Of a stretch of 64,000 nt of DNA, positions 33,505 to 43,184 are shown one piece after another; position 1 is the first letter of the stretch; the number at the start of each line of letters is the position of its first letter. A program made the translations under genes and the position numbers. The notes under the pieces were generated by a model, which did not search any database, was not told where the DNA came from, and saw only the letters and a program-made list of their open reading frames with translations. Source of the stretch: Rhizobium sp. 007 (GTDB lineage Bacteria > Pseudomonadota > Alphaproteobacteria > Rhizobiales > Rhizobiaceae); the NCBI RefSeq assembly GCF_015353075.1, contig NZ_CP064189.1, positions 62,001 through 126,000 of the forward strand, given 5' to 3'.

Positions 33505-34553
33505 ATTTCTATGGCGACGCGCTTCGATATTTCGACAAGATCAACGAGGCCTCTCTGGAAAGGGCTTGGGGGCTGTTTGCCGAAAACAGCAATCTGGTTT
33601 CCGGCATCCTGGCGATCTTCTTGATCCTCTATTTTCTCTGGGGGGCGCTCGGACTTTCGAGTGTATCCCTTCAGGATATGGCGATTACCGCATTCAAGAT
33701 CACACTCGCCTATGCCCTGATTATGTCCTGGGCGCTGTTCTACGACAATATCGGCCAGTTCGTGCTGTCGGCGCCGCAGGATCTCGGCTCCGCCATTTCC
33801 TCGGCAATGGGTGGCCAATCGGCGGGAGCGGATATCGCCCAGCAGGTCGCCAGCATGGCGCGCAAGGTCTACGACTTTGCCATGCAGCTCTTCAATTCCT
33901 ACGAGTCCGGATGGCTGCCTAATGTGACAGGCGCCGTCGTCGTCTTCATCGTGCTTGTCTTCGGACTGCTGCCGATGCTGCTGATCCTCACCGGCGTCAC
34001 GCTCTTTGCCAAGATGGTCAACGCCGTGATGCTGGCAATCGGACCGATTGCCATCCTCTGCTATTTCTTTGGGATCACTCGCTTCGTCTTCGACGCCTGG
34101 GTGAGGGGCGTTGCCTACGGCATGTTCATGCTGCTCTTTACCTATATCATGGCCGGGCTGTCGTTCGGGTTCCTGATCGGCATGATGGATACGATCAATG
34201 GCGACATGGCCACGAAAGAGAACGCACTGGCGATCGTGCTCGCCATGGTGCTCTACCTCGCACTGATCTCCTATTTCATCTTTCAGGTGCCGGATTTTGC
34301 GCGGACCTTCGCCTACGGCGCGGCCTTCTCCAGCGTTCCGGGCGGAGGTGGCGTCGACACCGCCTACAATACCGCCCGCAGGCGCCTTTCCTCCAGCAAT
34401 TCCCGCGCCGGCCAGGCTGCGGCCATAGCGCTTAGCACGCTGGCCGGCCCACGAGGCGCCGTCACCGCTGCTGCGCTTGCAGGCCGCGGCAGTGTCGCAG
34501 GCGCCGGCGCTCTCGGCCGCATGCTCACCAATCGCCGCCGCAACAGCGAATGA
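33480..34553 (+). CDS. virB6: VirB6 polytopic inner-membrane protein
   Basis: This 357-aa protein of the TrbL/VirB6 family has about six membrane helices (LVSGILAIFLILYFLWGALG, AITAFKITLAYALIMSWALF, VVVFIVLVFGLLPMLLILTG, GMFMLLFTYIMAGLSFGFLI, IVLAMVLYLALISYFIFQVP) and a central periplasmic loop between helices 2 and 3. It forms part of the translocation channel. The C-terminal tail is cytosolic and Ala/Arg/Ser-rich. Confidence 0.9.
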   Translation: MDPVSYAINFYGDALRYFDKINEASLERAWGLFAENSNLVSGILAIFLILYFLWGALGLSSVSLQDMAITAFKITLAYALIMSWALFYDNIGQFVLSAPQDLGSAISSAMGGQSAGADIAQQVASMARKVYDFAMQLFNSYESGWLPNVTGAVVVFIVLVFGLLPMLLILTGVTLFAKMVNAVMLAIGPIAILCYFFGITRFVFDAWVRGVAYGMFMLLFTYIMAGLSFGFLIGMMDTINGDMATKENALAIVLAMVLYLALISYFIFQVPDFARTFAYGAAFSSVPGGGGVDTAYNTARRRLSSSNSRAGQAAAIALSTLAGPRGAVTAAALAGRGSVAGAGALGRMLTNRRRNSE

Positions 34554-34612
34554 CGCGCTGGCTGCGAGGATAACGTTCACATTTTACCTATTGCGACGTC
34601 GAGGTTTGAAAT

Positions 34613-35347
34613 TTGGCATTGTTCAAAAGGCAATTGAAGTCGGCGCCGGCCGATCGTATCCCGGGCCCGCAAGACATCTATGATCAACATCTCTCATGGG
34701 GTGAGAAGAACCGCTCGCTGCGGACATTGATCGGTCTCATCCTGCTGGTCTTCGCGGTGGCGGGCTGGATCGTTGCCGGCGTGCTGTCCTTTTCCGTCGC
34801 ACAGCTTTTCCCGCTCGTGCGCACAGAGGTCGTGCCGCTGATCGTCGACAGGAACACCGGCTACATGGAGACCGTAACGACACTCGACAAGGACCGGTCA
34901 AACGTGTCCGAAATCCAGGCCGTACGCGCCTCCTTCGTCGGTAACTACGTCATCCGCCGCGAGACCTACGATCCACGATATCTCTCGGAAAACTTCGACA
35001 TGATCGCCCTCTGGTCGGATCCTGACGCCTCGGCCTTCAAGGACTACTCGGAGGGGATGAACCCTTCCAATCCCAGAGGACCGGTCAAGGCTATGGGTAC
35101 GACCGGCGAGATCCGCCCGGAAATCCTCTCGGTCAATCCGCTCAATCAGACGACGATGTCGGTGCGCTTCGAGACGAGAGAGCGGCGGCGCGGTGGCGAA
35201 GTCGTCAATCGCTGGTCCGCCACGGTTCGCTACCGGCAGATCAATCTGCCCGCCAGCAACCGGGTTCGGCTCTATAACCCGCTCGGCTTCGTCGTCACCG
35301 AATATGTGAAGGTTCCCGAGACCATGCCTTCGGGGCTCGTTCAATGA
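34613..35347 (+). CDS. virB8: VirB8 bitopic channel protein
   Basis: This 244-aa protein starts with TTG at 34,613 (ALFKRQLKSAPADRIPGPQD). It has one inner-membrane helix (LIGLILLVFAVAGWIVAGVL) and a periplasmic NTF2-like domain (VRTEVVPLIVDRNTGYMETV, ASFVGNYVIRRETYDPRYLS, RWSATVRYRQINLPASNRVR). VirB8 nucleates assembly of the inner-membrane complex. It overlaps virB9 by 4 bp. Confidence 0.9.
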   Translation: MALFKRQLKSAPADRIPGPQDIYDQHLSWGEKNRSLRTLIGLILLVFAVAGWIVAGVLSFSVAQLFPLVRTEVVPLIVDRNTGYMETVTTLDKDRSNVSEIQAVRASFVGNYVIRRETYDPRYLSENFDMIALWSDPDASAFKDYSEGMNPSNPRGPVKAMGTTGEIRPEILSVNPLNQTTMSVRFETRERRRGGEVVNRWSATVRYRQINLPASNRVRLYNPLGFVVTEYVKVPETMPSGLVQ

Positions 35348-36177
35348 GGCGGAGGACGGCAGGAATTATCATGTCACTGCTCTTGGCAGCATCATCGGCA
35401 CAGGCCGAACTCATTGCCCGGCCGGGCAGGCTCGATCCGCGCGTGCGCACCTTGCCCTATTCGGCCGAGCAGGTCTTCGTGGTGACCGGCACTTACGGGA
35501 TGGTGACGACGATCCTCTTCGGTGCGGATGAGGAGATCACCCAGGTCGTGGCCGGTGACACGGTCTCTTGGCAGATCCTCACATCGGCTGACAGGCGCTC
35601 GCTCACCCTGAAGCCGATGGAAAAAGATGCGCCGACCAACCTCTCGGTCGTCACGACGAAGCGCACCTATTCGTTCGATCTGGAGGTGAATGACAGCAAG
35701 GCGATCCAGAACCAGACCTTCAAGCTGCAGTTCATGTATCCGGAAGATGCCGGCTTGAAAGGAACGGCCGAACTGTGGAAACAGGCCCAAGACGCCGAAC
35801 GAAATCCCAACATCAAGAACATCCGCCGCGACAAGGTCAACTACGACTATGGCTTCAAGGGCAGCGATGCCGCCAAGCCGCTGTGGGTGTTCGACGATGG
35901 ACTGAAGACCTTCATGAAATTCACCGGCGATGTGCCGGCGATCTTCATCGTCGATAACAAGCGGCGGGAGAGCCTCGTCAATTATCGCCGTGAGGCGGAC
36001 TACATCGTCATCGACACGGTCTCGCGGCAGTGGACGCTGCGCTATGGCACCGAGAACGAGACCTGCCTGTTCAATCTCAGGACCGCTCCAGCCGATGTGC
36101 CGGCGCCGATCGAGGGTGCTGTCGCGCCCAAGCGGCTGGGCTCGGCAGGCGTCAGCGCCGCATCAAAATCGCGATAG
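35344..36177 (+). CDS. virB9: VirB9 core-complex protein
   Basis: This 277-aa protein has a signal peptide (MRRRTAGIIMSLLLAASSAQA) and the VirB9/TrbG layout: an N-terminal beta domain (RPGRLDPRVRTLPYSAEQVF) and a C-terminal domain (KVNYDYGFKGSDAAKPLWVF, DDGLKTFMKFTGDVPAIFIV) that pairs with VirB7 at the outer membrane. It ends 9 bp before virB10. Confidence 0.9.
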   Translation: MRRRTAGIIMSLLLAASSAQAELIARPGRLDPRVRTLPYSAEQVFVVTGTYGMVTTILFGADEEITQVVAGDTVSWQILTSADRRSLTLKPMEKDAPTNLSVVTTKRTYSFDLEVNDSKAIQNQTFKLQFMYPEDAGLKGTAELWKQAQDAERNPNIKNIRRDKVNYDYGFKGSDAAKPLWVFDDGLKTFMKFTGDVPAIFIVDNKRRESLVNYRREADYIVIDTVSRQWTLRYGTENETCLFNLRTAPADVPAPIEGAVAPKRLGSAGVSAASKSR

Positions 36178-36186
36178 GGAGGCACG

Positions 36187-37524
36187 ATGTCTGATCCGAA
36201 CTATCATTCGATCGAAAACGACACCGCGATTGGCGGGCAGGTGAGGCGCTCCGGGATCGGGCTGATGCGGCCGGTTGCGGTGGCATTGGCGATCGCCGGT
36301 ATCGGTGTCGTTCTCTATTTCCTGTTTTCCCGCGGCGAGCGGGAACCGACGGTCGACAATACCCTTCGGGAAGAGTTCCGTCCTGTCCAGGCGCCGAGAA
36401 ACGAAGGCTTCAACCCGCCGGCGCCGCCGCCCTTGCCGACAGTTCAGGTGCCCGAGGCGCCGCCTCCGCCACCACCCCCGCCTCCCGCTCCTGTGGGTCC
36501 GGTCCCCGCCCAGGTCGCGCCGCCGGTCGATGTCGATTGCTCCAGGGGAAACAATCCGGACAATCCAAGATGCATCGAGCTCGCCCGGCAGGCCAAGCTT
36601 CTCGAGCGCGTGCGCTCGACCGCCGTCGTCTTCGATCAGTCCGACGAGACGAACGGGGCCGCACGGGCTTCGTCCGATACCTCGGGAGCCGGGCTTTTCG
36701 GCGCGAATGACTCGCCAGGGACAGCCGCCGGCGCAAGCCCGGATGCAGGTAGTGCCGTCGATGGCGATCGCGCCTTTCTGAAGGCGATGGGTGGGCAGGG
36801 CGTGGAGGTCTCGGTTGCCGCCGAGAACCGCCGTATCGATGCCTGGATCCCGCAGGGCACGATGATCCGCGGCACGCTGGAGACAGCGGTCAATTCCGAT
36901 CTCGCCGGCATGGTGAGGGCGATCGTCCGGGAGGATGTCTATTCCTTCGACGGTCTGCGCATCCTGATACCCGCCGGCTCCTCGCTGATCGGCGACTACA
37001 AGTCCGGTGTCGAGCGCGGGCAGGAGCGCCTGTTCATCGTCTGGACGCGGATGATCCGCGGCGACGGCGTTTCGGTGCAGCTCGGCTCCTACGGCACGGA
37101 CCGTCTCGGCCGCTCCGGCATGACAGGCGACGTCGACCGAAAATACTGGGAGCGGTTTGGTCCACCGGCCCTCATGACGATGATCGGCGGAGTGACGCAG
37201 TATATCGCCCAGCTCGGTCAGAAACAGGATCGCAACATCACGATCGTCAATACGGACGGGACTGTGACCACTATTCTTCAGGATAACGGAACCACCTCGC
37301 AAGATCGGGCACGCGAGATCGCCGCCCAGACCATCGCGTCGGGGATCCAGCAGCTGGCGACGGAAGCCTTCCAGGACACAAGCAATATCCGTCCAACGAT
37401 CCATATTGCCCAGGGCTCCGACATCACCGTGTTCGTCACCCGGGACCTCGATTTCTCGGACCTCTATCCGGACCCAGTGCGCGAGGAATTCGACCGCCTG
37501 CGCAGAAAGAAGGCCGGCAAATGA
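36187..37524 (+). CDS. virB10: VirB10 core-complex protein
   Basis: This 445-aa protein has a short cytosolic start, one inner-membrane helix (MRPVAVALAIAGIGVVLYFL), a Pro-rich segment (APPPPPPPPPAPVGPVPAQV region at residues ~85-115) and a TrbI domain (GTMIRGTLETAVNSDLAGMV, YSFDGLRILIPAGSSLIGDY, RMIRGDGVSVQLGSYGTDRL). VirB10 spans both membranes and senses ATP use by VirB11 and VirD4. It overlaps virB11 by 4 bp. Confidence 0.95.
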   Translation: MSDPNYHSIENDTAIGGQVRRSGIGLMRPVAVALAIAGIGVVLYFLFSRGEREPTVDNTLREEFRPVQAPRNEGFNPPAPPPLPTVQVPEAPPPPPPPPPAPVGPVPAQVAPPVDVDCSRGNNPDNPRCIELARQAKLLERVRSTAVVFDQSDETNGAARASSDTSGAGLFGANDSPGTAAGASPDAGSAVDGDRAFLKAMGGQGVEVSVAAENRRIDAWIPQGTMIRGTLETAVNSDLAGMVRAIVREDVYSFDGLRILIPAGSSLIGDYKSGVERGQERLFIVWTRMIRGDGVSVQLGSYGTDRLGRSGMTGDVDRKYWERFGPPALMTMIGGVTQYIAQLGQKQDRNITIVNTDGTVTTILQDNGTTSQDRAREIAAQTIASGIQQLATEAFQDTSNIRPTIHIAQGSDITVFVTRDLDFSDLYPDPVREEFDRLRRKKAGK

Positions 37525-38570
37525 ACGCGCGCCCGTCGATCTCCGCCGAGCAGCATTTCCTTTCCGAGGCGCTCGAACCTATCAAGCCGTTTCTCCACGA
37601 TCCCGGCGTGGTCGAAATCTCATGCCAGCGCTCCAACGAAATCTGGCTCGAGCGGATCGGCCAGCTCAGCATGGTGAGGGAGGAGATCGATGGGCTCGAT
37701 CAGGATGCCATTCGCCACATGGCGTCGCGTGCCGCCTCGTTCACCAAGCAGACGGTCAATGCCGAAAATCCGCTGCTGTCGGCGACGCTCACCAACGGCG
37801 AGCGCGTCCAGTTTGTGCTGGGTCCGACCTCTGCGACCGGCCACGCTTTTTCGATCCGCAAGCAATTCATCCGGCGCTTCGATCTTGACGACTATGAGAA
37901 GGCGGGGGCATTCCGCTTCACCAAGGTGACGGGAGACGACTATATCGATGATGTCGACATCGAGCTCTCGCGGATGCTGCGGGCCGGAAGGGCGCGCGCG
38001 TTCCTGCAGCTCGCGGCGATCAATCACCGCAGCATGCTGATCTCGGGCGGCACGTCCACCGGCAAGACGACATTCCTCAACACGATGCTGACCGCAATCC
38101 CGAACCACGAGCGTTTCATCCTCATGCAGGACACGGCCGAACTGGAGCCACGCCAGGAAAACGTCGTCTCGCTGCTCGTTTCGAAAGGCGGGCAGGGCGA
38201 GGCGCGGGTGACGATGACCGACCTTCTTGCCTCCGCACTGCGCCTTAGACCCGACCGGATATTCATGGGCGAGTTGCGCGGCGACGAGGCTTTCGACTTC
38301 CTGAACGCGATCAACACCGGTCATCCGGGGTCGATGTCGACAATCCACGCGAATTCGCCGCATCACGCCTTCAACCGGCTGTCGACGCTGGTGCTGAACA
38401 GCAACGTCCGGATGGAGCGCGACGATATCATCCGCTACATCCGCTCGATCATTCCGATCGTGGTCCAGTTGAAGAAGAGCGATGCCGCCGGCGGCCGCGG
38501 TGTCAGCGAGATCTACTTTGCCGATGAGGTGGACGAAGATGGCAAGCGTATACACGGACGCAGGGGCTGA
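37521..38570 (+). CDS. virB11: VirB11 traffic ATPase
   Basis: This 349-aa protein has the GspE/VirB11 fold: an N-terminal domain (QHFLSEALEPIKPFLHDPGV), Walker A GGTSTGKTTFLNTM (residues ~174-187), an Asp box with FILMQDTAELEPRQ, Walker B LRLRPDRIFMGELRG and a His box TGHPGSMSTIHANSP. It is a hexameric ATPase on the cytosolic side that powers pilus assembly and substrate transfer. It overlaps virD4 by 32 bp. Confidence 0.95.
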   Translation: MNARPSISAEQHFLSEALEPIKPFLHDPGVVEISCQRSNEIWLERIGQLSMVREEIDGLDQDAIRHMASRAASFTKQTVNAENPLLSATLTNGERVQFVLGPTSATGHAFSIRKQFIRRFDLDDYEKAGAFRFTKVTGDDYIDDVDIELSRMLRAGRARAFLQLAAINHRSMLISGGTSTGKTTFLNTMLTAIPNHERFILMQDTAELEPRQENVVSLLVSKGGQGEARVTMTDLLASALRLRPDRIFMGELRGDEAFDFLNAINTGHPGSMSTIHANSPHHAFNRLSTLVLNSNVRMERDDIIRYIRSIIPIVVQLKKSDAAGGRGVSEIYFADEVDEDGKRIHGRRG

Positions 38571-41331
38571 ACGCCCGAAGTGGACGAAGCTTCAGGAGGT
38601 TTCGGTCTTCACATTTCCGGTCGCCGTGTTCGGCGCCGCCGCGATATGGCTGCTGTTCTTCACGCTGATCTACGACGCCTATGTTTCGTCCTTTGAGTCG
38701 ACCTCCTATTATGACTACATCGCACAGGCTTCCATTCTCGACAGCATCGCCTACACATGGTCGATCATCCGGGTCCGCAACACGGTCGGGCTTTCGATCC
38801 TGGCCTTTGTCCTCGCCTCGCCGTTTCTGTTTTTCCTTTTGTGCTTGTGGATGCTCAAAGGCGGCAGGGCGCTGTCGCGCAAGATCCTCTACCTCCTGCA
38901 TATCCGGTCGATGTTTACCCTGATTGCGCACTCGGCACTCATTTTCGCGGCCGCCTACGCCGCCGCGATCGTCTACGGAATTATCTTTTACCTTGTCGCG
39001 AGCAGGGCTGGTGGGCTCGCCGCGATCGCCGACTATTATGGCAACCACCTTGCGGCGATGTATCAGGCGCCCTTTGGAGCCACCGACGCGGCCGGTTCCT
39101 ATCAGCGGCCTTCGCGACAGACGGTGCTGGCGGCACTGGCGGGTCTAGCGGCCGCAGGCGCGCTGGTCGGCTTTCCGATCAGCGCTGCGATCCAGAAACG
39201 CCAGCGTATGATCATGGGAAAGGCGCGGCTGGCAACGTTGAAAGATGCCGCCGACTTCCGGCTACGCGACAAGCACGGGATCGTGCTCGGGCTCAAACAG
39301 GGCCTGCTTTTGCGCAACGACGGCGACCAGCATGTGATGGTCATCGGATCGCCGGGGCAGGGCAAGTCGCGCGGCTTCGTCATCCCCACCATGATGAGTT
39401 TCCAGGGGTCGCAGGTCGTGCTCGACATGAGCGGCGAGCTCTTCGAGGAAACCTCGGGCTATCTGAAGGACAAAGGCTACGAGATTTTCCTGCTGGCGCC
39501 GGGATCGAAATTTACCGACGGCTATAATCCGCTCGATCTGATCAGCGCCGATCCGAACCAGAGAATTACCGACCTGCAGAAGCTGACGCAGATGCTGCTG
39601 CCGGAGCGCCTGCGCTCCGATTCCTCCGACTTCTGGGAAGAGAGCGCCAGGATCCTTTTGACGGCGATGCTCGGCTTCGTGCTCGAATGCCCTGATACCC
39701 GCAAGTCGCTGAGCGAACTCTACCGCATCCTCAATTCGATGTCGGACGAGCGGAAGGCGATCATCCAACTCCTGGAAAACTACGAGACAGTCCTTTCCGA
39801 CCAGACCCGCATGCAGCTGACGAAGTTCGCCGGCCGCCACGAAAAGTTGGGGGAGGGCATCGCGGCGGAGATCGTCGCCAAGCTCAATTTCCTGCAGAAC
39901 CCGCTCGTCGAGGCCCTGACATCGATCACGTCAATCCCGATCGACAGCATCAGAAAGCGGAAAATGGTGACTTTCGTCCAGGCCGACTGGAACGCCATCC
40001 AGATCTACGAGCGACTGATCTCGATGTTCATCCAGCAAATGGCCGACAAGCTCGTGCAGATGGGACCGCTGCGCAATGGCGAGCACGAAGTGCTGATGAT
40101 GCTCGACGAATTCGGCAATGGCGGCCGCATCGACACGGTGCTGACGCTCGCTCCGCTGATCCGCAAGAACGGCGTCCGCTTCGTCTTCATCCTGCAGGAC
40201 GGCGCCCAGCTCGAGCGGCTTTACCAGCGCTCTGGCCAGAAGATCCTGATGGGCGCTTCGACGATCAAGCTGTTCATGAACTTCCAGAACCAGGGGGATG
40301 CGACGGCGGTGTCGATGGCCGCCGGCAGGACGACGGAATGGGTTGAGCAATCCTCCTACACCCATCGCCACGGGCGTCGAGACCGGTCGATTGCGAAAGT
40401 GCCGATCTCGGTCGACCTTCTTCCCGTCAACACGCTGATGATGATGAAACCCGAGGAGGCAATCCTGCAGGTCACCGGCATGCCGCTGATGCGCATCATG
40501 AAACTCGATTCCGGCGGCGAGCGGATGTTTTCGAAGGTGCGGAAGTTCAAGCCGGTAACTAGGCCCTGTATGGAGCCGGTCGAATGGACGATCGCGGATA
40601 GCGACGCATTTCAGCCAATCGCGTCGGACGCTGAGACGGCCCTACCTCGGAAAAAGAGAAGCCCGTCGCCTGGCCCTCGAATGGACATCGATTTCGGCGC
40701 CGTCAACCGACCGCAGCAACCACAGAATATGCGCTTCATTGTCAAGGACGGCGTGCGCCATGTCTATATATCATCGCTCGACGAACTCCGTCGGCGTCTG
40801 GATCTCGACGAGAAGCGCGAGGCTGGAGTGACAGAGGAAGAACTTCACAAAGAAAAGCAGGAAGTGACGCGGAAGAAGCAACAGGCTGCGACGGCCGGCC
40901 GGCAAGGAAAGCGGAGCGCTCCCCAAGCTTCCGGAGCCATCCCAGTTGATGGCGTCAATCTCGATATCGATCAGGCGAAGCTGGATCGCAGCGTCTATAC
41001 AGGGTCTCCGCGAGGAGCACTTAATCGGCGTGATCGCGCCTCTGCTGTCGAGGCCGAAGCGGGCACCTCGGCTCTCCTGCGGCGACAGGACGTTCGCGAC
41101 GCATTCGGGGGTGACATCCAAGCCTTGAACGCCGCGATTTTTGAGCAGGCTGACGCGGGCTTAGTCGAGCCGATCGAGCTGAACGCAGACGTTGAGCTCT
41201 TGATCGGAACCCTCTCCGAGCGTCTGACCGAGGATAGTTCGAAAACGTATCTGCGCGAATTTGCCGATCTTGCTCGGGATCCGCTACGCGAAGACACAGA
41301 GCCAACCGAGACCGAGAACCGCTTCGAATAG
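38539..41331 (+). CDS. virD4: VirD4/TraG-type coupling protein with long C-terminal extension
   Basis: This 930-aa protein starts at the ATG at 38,539 (MASVYTDAGAERPKWTKLQE); upstream codons in frame lie inside virB11. Four membrane helices occur in the first ~220 residues. Walker A is GSPGQGKSRGFVIP, and a TraG-type motif is WEESARILLTAMLG. Walker B is near HEVLMMLDEFGNGGRIDTVL. A C-terminal tail of ~270 residues beyond the ATPase is hydrophilic and charged (EKREAGVTEEELHKEKQEVT, DRRDRASAVEAEAGTSALLR region). VirD4 of Agrobacterium has about 650-670 residues, so this is unusually long. The protein recruits the relaxase-DNA complex to the channel. Confidence 0.9.
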   Translation: MASVYTDAGAERPKWTKLQEVSVFTFPVAVFGAAAIWLLFFTLIYDAYVSSFESTSYYDYIAQASILDSIAYTWSIIRVRNTVGLSILAFVLASPFLFFLLCLWMLKGGRALSRKILYLLHIRSMFTLIAHSALIFAAAYAAAIVYGIIFYLVASRAGGLAAIADYYGNHLAAMYQAPFGATDAAGSYQRPSRQTVLAALAGLAAAGALVGFPISAAIQKRQRMIMGKARLATLKDAADFRLRDKHGIVLGLKQGLLLRNDGDQHVMVIGSPGQGKSRGFVIPTMMSFQGSQVVLDMSGELFEETSGYLKDKGYEIFLLAPGSKFTDGYNPLDLISADPNQRITDLQKLTQMLLPERLRSDSSDFWEESARILLTAMLGFVLECPDTRKSLSELYRILNSMSDERKAIIQLLENYETVLSDQTRMQLTKFAGRHEKLGEGIAAEIVAKLNFLQNPLVEALTSITSIPIDSIRKRKMVTFVQADWNAIQIYERLISMFIQQMADKLVQMGPLRNGEHEVLMMLDEFGNGGRIDTVLTLAPLIRKNGVRFVFILQDGAQLERLYQRSGQKILMGASTIKLFMNFQNQGDATAVSMAAGRTTEWVEQSSYTHRHGRRDRSIAKVPISVDLLPVNTLMMMKPEEAILQVTGMPLMRIMKLDSGGERMFSKVRKFKPVTRPCMEPVEWTIADSDAFQPIASDAETALPRKKRSPSPGPRMDIDFGAVNRPQQPQNMRFIVKDGVRHVYISSLDELRRRLDLDEKREAGVTEEELHKEKQEVTRKKQQAATAGRQGKRSAPQASGAIPVDGVNLDIDQAKLDRSVYTGSPRGALNRRDRASAVEAEAGTSALLRRQDVRDAFGGDIQALNAAIFEQADAGLVEPIELNADVELLIGTLSERLTEDSSKTYLREFADLARDPLREDTEPTETENRFE

Positions 41332-41423
41332 GTGGCGACGATGTCCGCGAGAGCAGCGTTCGATAGGAAATCTTACAAGCGTTTTTGCAGTTCCGGTCCG
41401 ACTGATAGAGGGAGGAAAATGCC

Positions 41424-41768
41424 GTGGGCGAAATCAGATACCTCGCCAATCGGGATCTTTCGAAACATGACGTTCTCGACCGGATAGTCGCAGCAGCCAG
41501 GTCCAACGCCGGCCTTTGGCCGATGGTCAAAGAGCGCGCGATGGAAACGCGCGCGCTCAAGTCCGAGCTCGGACGGTTGGGAGTGGACGCAAGCGACATT
41601 GATCGCCTGTTTCCGACGAGGTTGACGCCGACGATCACCGAACTCACGGAAGAGCTTGTGTCCACCATATTCGGAAGCTGCCCGCCAGACATGCAGTCCC
41701 GTGCTCAGGCGGCTTTGCTCTTGGCTGCGGAATCCGAGCTGGATGCAGACATGGCGCAGCCGACCTAA
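41424..41768 (+). CDS. Small protein downstream of virD4
   Basis: This 114-aa helical protein starts with GTG at 41,424 (AGGAGG a few bases upstream). It reads GEIRYLANRDLSKHDVLDRI, VKERAMETRALKSELGRLGV and MQSRAQAALLLAAESELDAD. No family known to me. It is the last plus-strand gene before the convergent minus-strand genes and could be a cytosolic accessory factor of the coupling protein. Confidence 0.5.
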   Translation: MGEIRYLANRDLSKHDVLDRIVAAARSNAGLWPMVKERAMETRALKSELGRLGVDASDIDRLFPTRLTPTITELTEELVSTIFGSCPPDMQSRAQAALLLAAESELDADMAQPT

Positions 41769-41828
41769 AACCCCTGAAAATCTCCGAGCTATCCTTTCCG
41801 CCCATCAACCACTCGTCGCGTCGTTGTT

Positions 41829-43175
41829 TCAGCCCGTGCGAATCTGATCGACGACCCACGCCTGCAGCCGCCGCCCGGTGCCTTCGGAATTGATCTCGGC
41901 GAGATCCTTTGGAAAAATACTAAAGATCGGCCCAAGATGCTTCATTCGCGGGATCGTCTTTTCCTTTGCTTCCCGATATTCGTCCGTCTCCATCCCGAAG
42001 GCCTCGACAATCAGTCTCCGGGGTGGATAGTCCTTGTACCTCACCTCCAAAACGAAGTCCGGCCTACAGAGTCCGACGCGCGTTTCCGATGCGAAAAGCG
42101 GTTTGGTGATCTTGACCCGCAGCTCCGGCGCGGCGTCGAACAGCGATTGCTGGAGCCAGAACAAAAGGTGCGATACATCCCGCTCAAACCCCGATTCGAC
42201 CGGGAATAGCGTGTCGCCGTTGTAGACCGGCTGGGCGTAGGCCTGCACCGCGCGAACCGGCCCCTCGTCATCCTCCTGAAAATCCACATTCAGCAAAGTC
42301 AGGAATGGACCACGACGTGCTGGATCGCCCCGCAGCGGCTGCCGCACTTTGGCAAGGATGTCGATTGTTCGCGACGAAGAGGCGGGCATGATCGCCTGTG
42401 CGGATACGCTCGTCGAGAACAGCAACATGAAGCCGGTTCGGCGAAGCGCCTCCGGCCAGTCCGGGCGCGACGTCCCAAGCAACCGCTGCCATCTGCTGCC
42501 AGGATTCCAATAGTCTGCGGCCCACGTCGACAAAAGCGCGTTCAGCGTCCAAGTCCGCAGCACTCTGAATTCGCGTGCCGCCGAACGGAGCCTGGCGAGC
42601 TGAGTGCCGAGCGTAAGATCGGGATCGTCCTGCAGCGGCGGGATGACGTTCGTATCCGCCTTCTCGATCATTCGCCATAGGATGCCACCAAGTCTAGACG
42701 GCCTGTCGTTCCTCTCCGTCGATCGGGACTGATCTCGGTTCGCGACATCGGCGAGGCGGGTGGGAATGGCGGGAAGTGCATCGATGTAGGTGCGATCGGA
42801 CCTAGGCAGCGGGCGAAGGTGATAGCCGCGATCGAAGAGGGCGGGGTCGGTATCCTTGTCGACGTGAAATGGGCAGGTAGGGGCATGGTTCGGGCGTTCT
42901 TCATGTCGGTCAGGGGTCTCATCCTTCGGCGTTAGCCGTCGCAGGGCAAAGGTGCGCTCCTGCTGGATTGGTGCGAGCAACGGCTGGTGTCGACCGACCA
43001 AGCAGTCGCACTCGATCCAGCCGTTCATCACCTTCACGCGCCGGATAATAGCAAGCGCGATTGCCTCGTCCTCGTTGGAAGCCGCATTGCCGTACCAGGC
43101 ACGCAACGCGGTGGCCTCTCGTTCTGTCAGTTCCGCCAATGCGTGAGCCGGGCTGTTGCGAACGACAATACGCAT
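41829..43175 (-). CDS. DUF1173-like protein with restriction-endonuclease-like C-terminus
   Basis: This 448-aa protein begins RIVVRNSPAHALAELTEREA and has Cys/His-containing segments (WIECDCLVGRHQPLLAPIQQ, APTCPFHVDKDTDPALFDRG) similar to the DUF1173 family of rhizobial plasmid proteins. The C-terminal third (LCRPDFVLEVRYKDYPPRRL then IVEAFGMETDEYREAKEKTI) follows the D...E-x-x pattern of PD-(D/E)XK nuclease-like folds, with the PDF motif and VEAFG as the two acidic sites. Nuclease activity is not shown. It is one of several plasmid accessory genes beside the transfer region. Confidence 0.5.
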   Translation of the reverse strand: MRIVVRNSPAHALAELTEREATALRAWYGNAASNEDEAIALAIIRRVKVMNGWIECDCLVGRHQPLLAPIQQERTFALRRLTPKDETPDRHEERPNHAPTCPFHVDKDTDPALFDRGYHLRPLPRSDRTYIDALPAIPTRLADVANRDQSRSTERNDRPSRLGGILWRMIEKADTNVIPPLQDDPDLTLGTQLARLRSAAREFRVLRTWTLNALLSTWAADYWNPGSRWQRLLGTSRPDWPEALRRTGFMLLFSTSVSAQAIMPASSSRTIDILAKVRQPLRGDPARRGPFLTLLNVDFQEDDEGPVRAVQAYAQPVYNGDTLFPVESGFERDVSHLLFWLQQSLFDAAPELRVKITKPLFASETRVGLCRPDFVLEVRYKDYPPRRLIVEAFGMETDEYREAKEKTIPRMKHLGPIFSIFPKDLAEINSEGTGRRLQAWVVDQIRTG

Positions 43176-43184
43176 GTTGCGCGG

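Noticed and set aside
33468..34580. 370-codon minus-strand frame opposite virB6
   Set aside because: Antisense of a membrane-protein gene gives a long hydrophilic frame by codon bias; VirB6 is clearly the real product.
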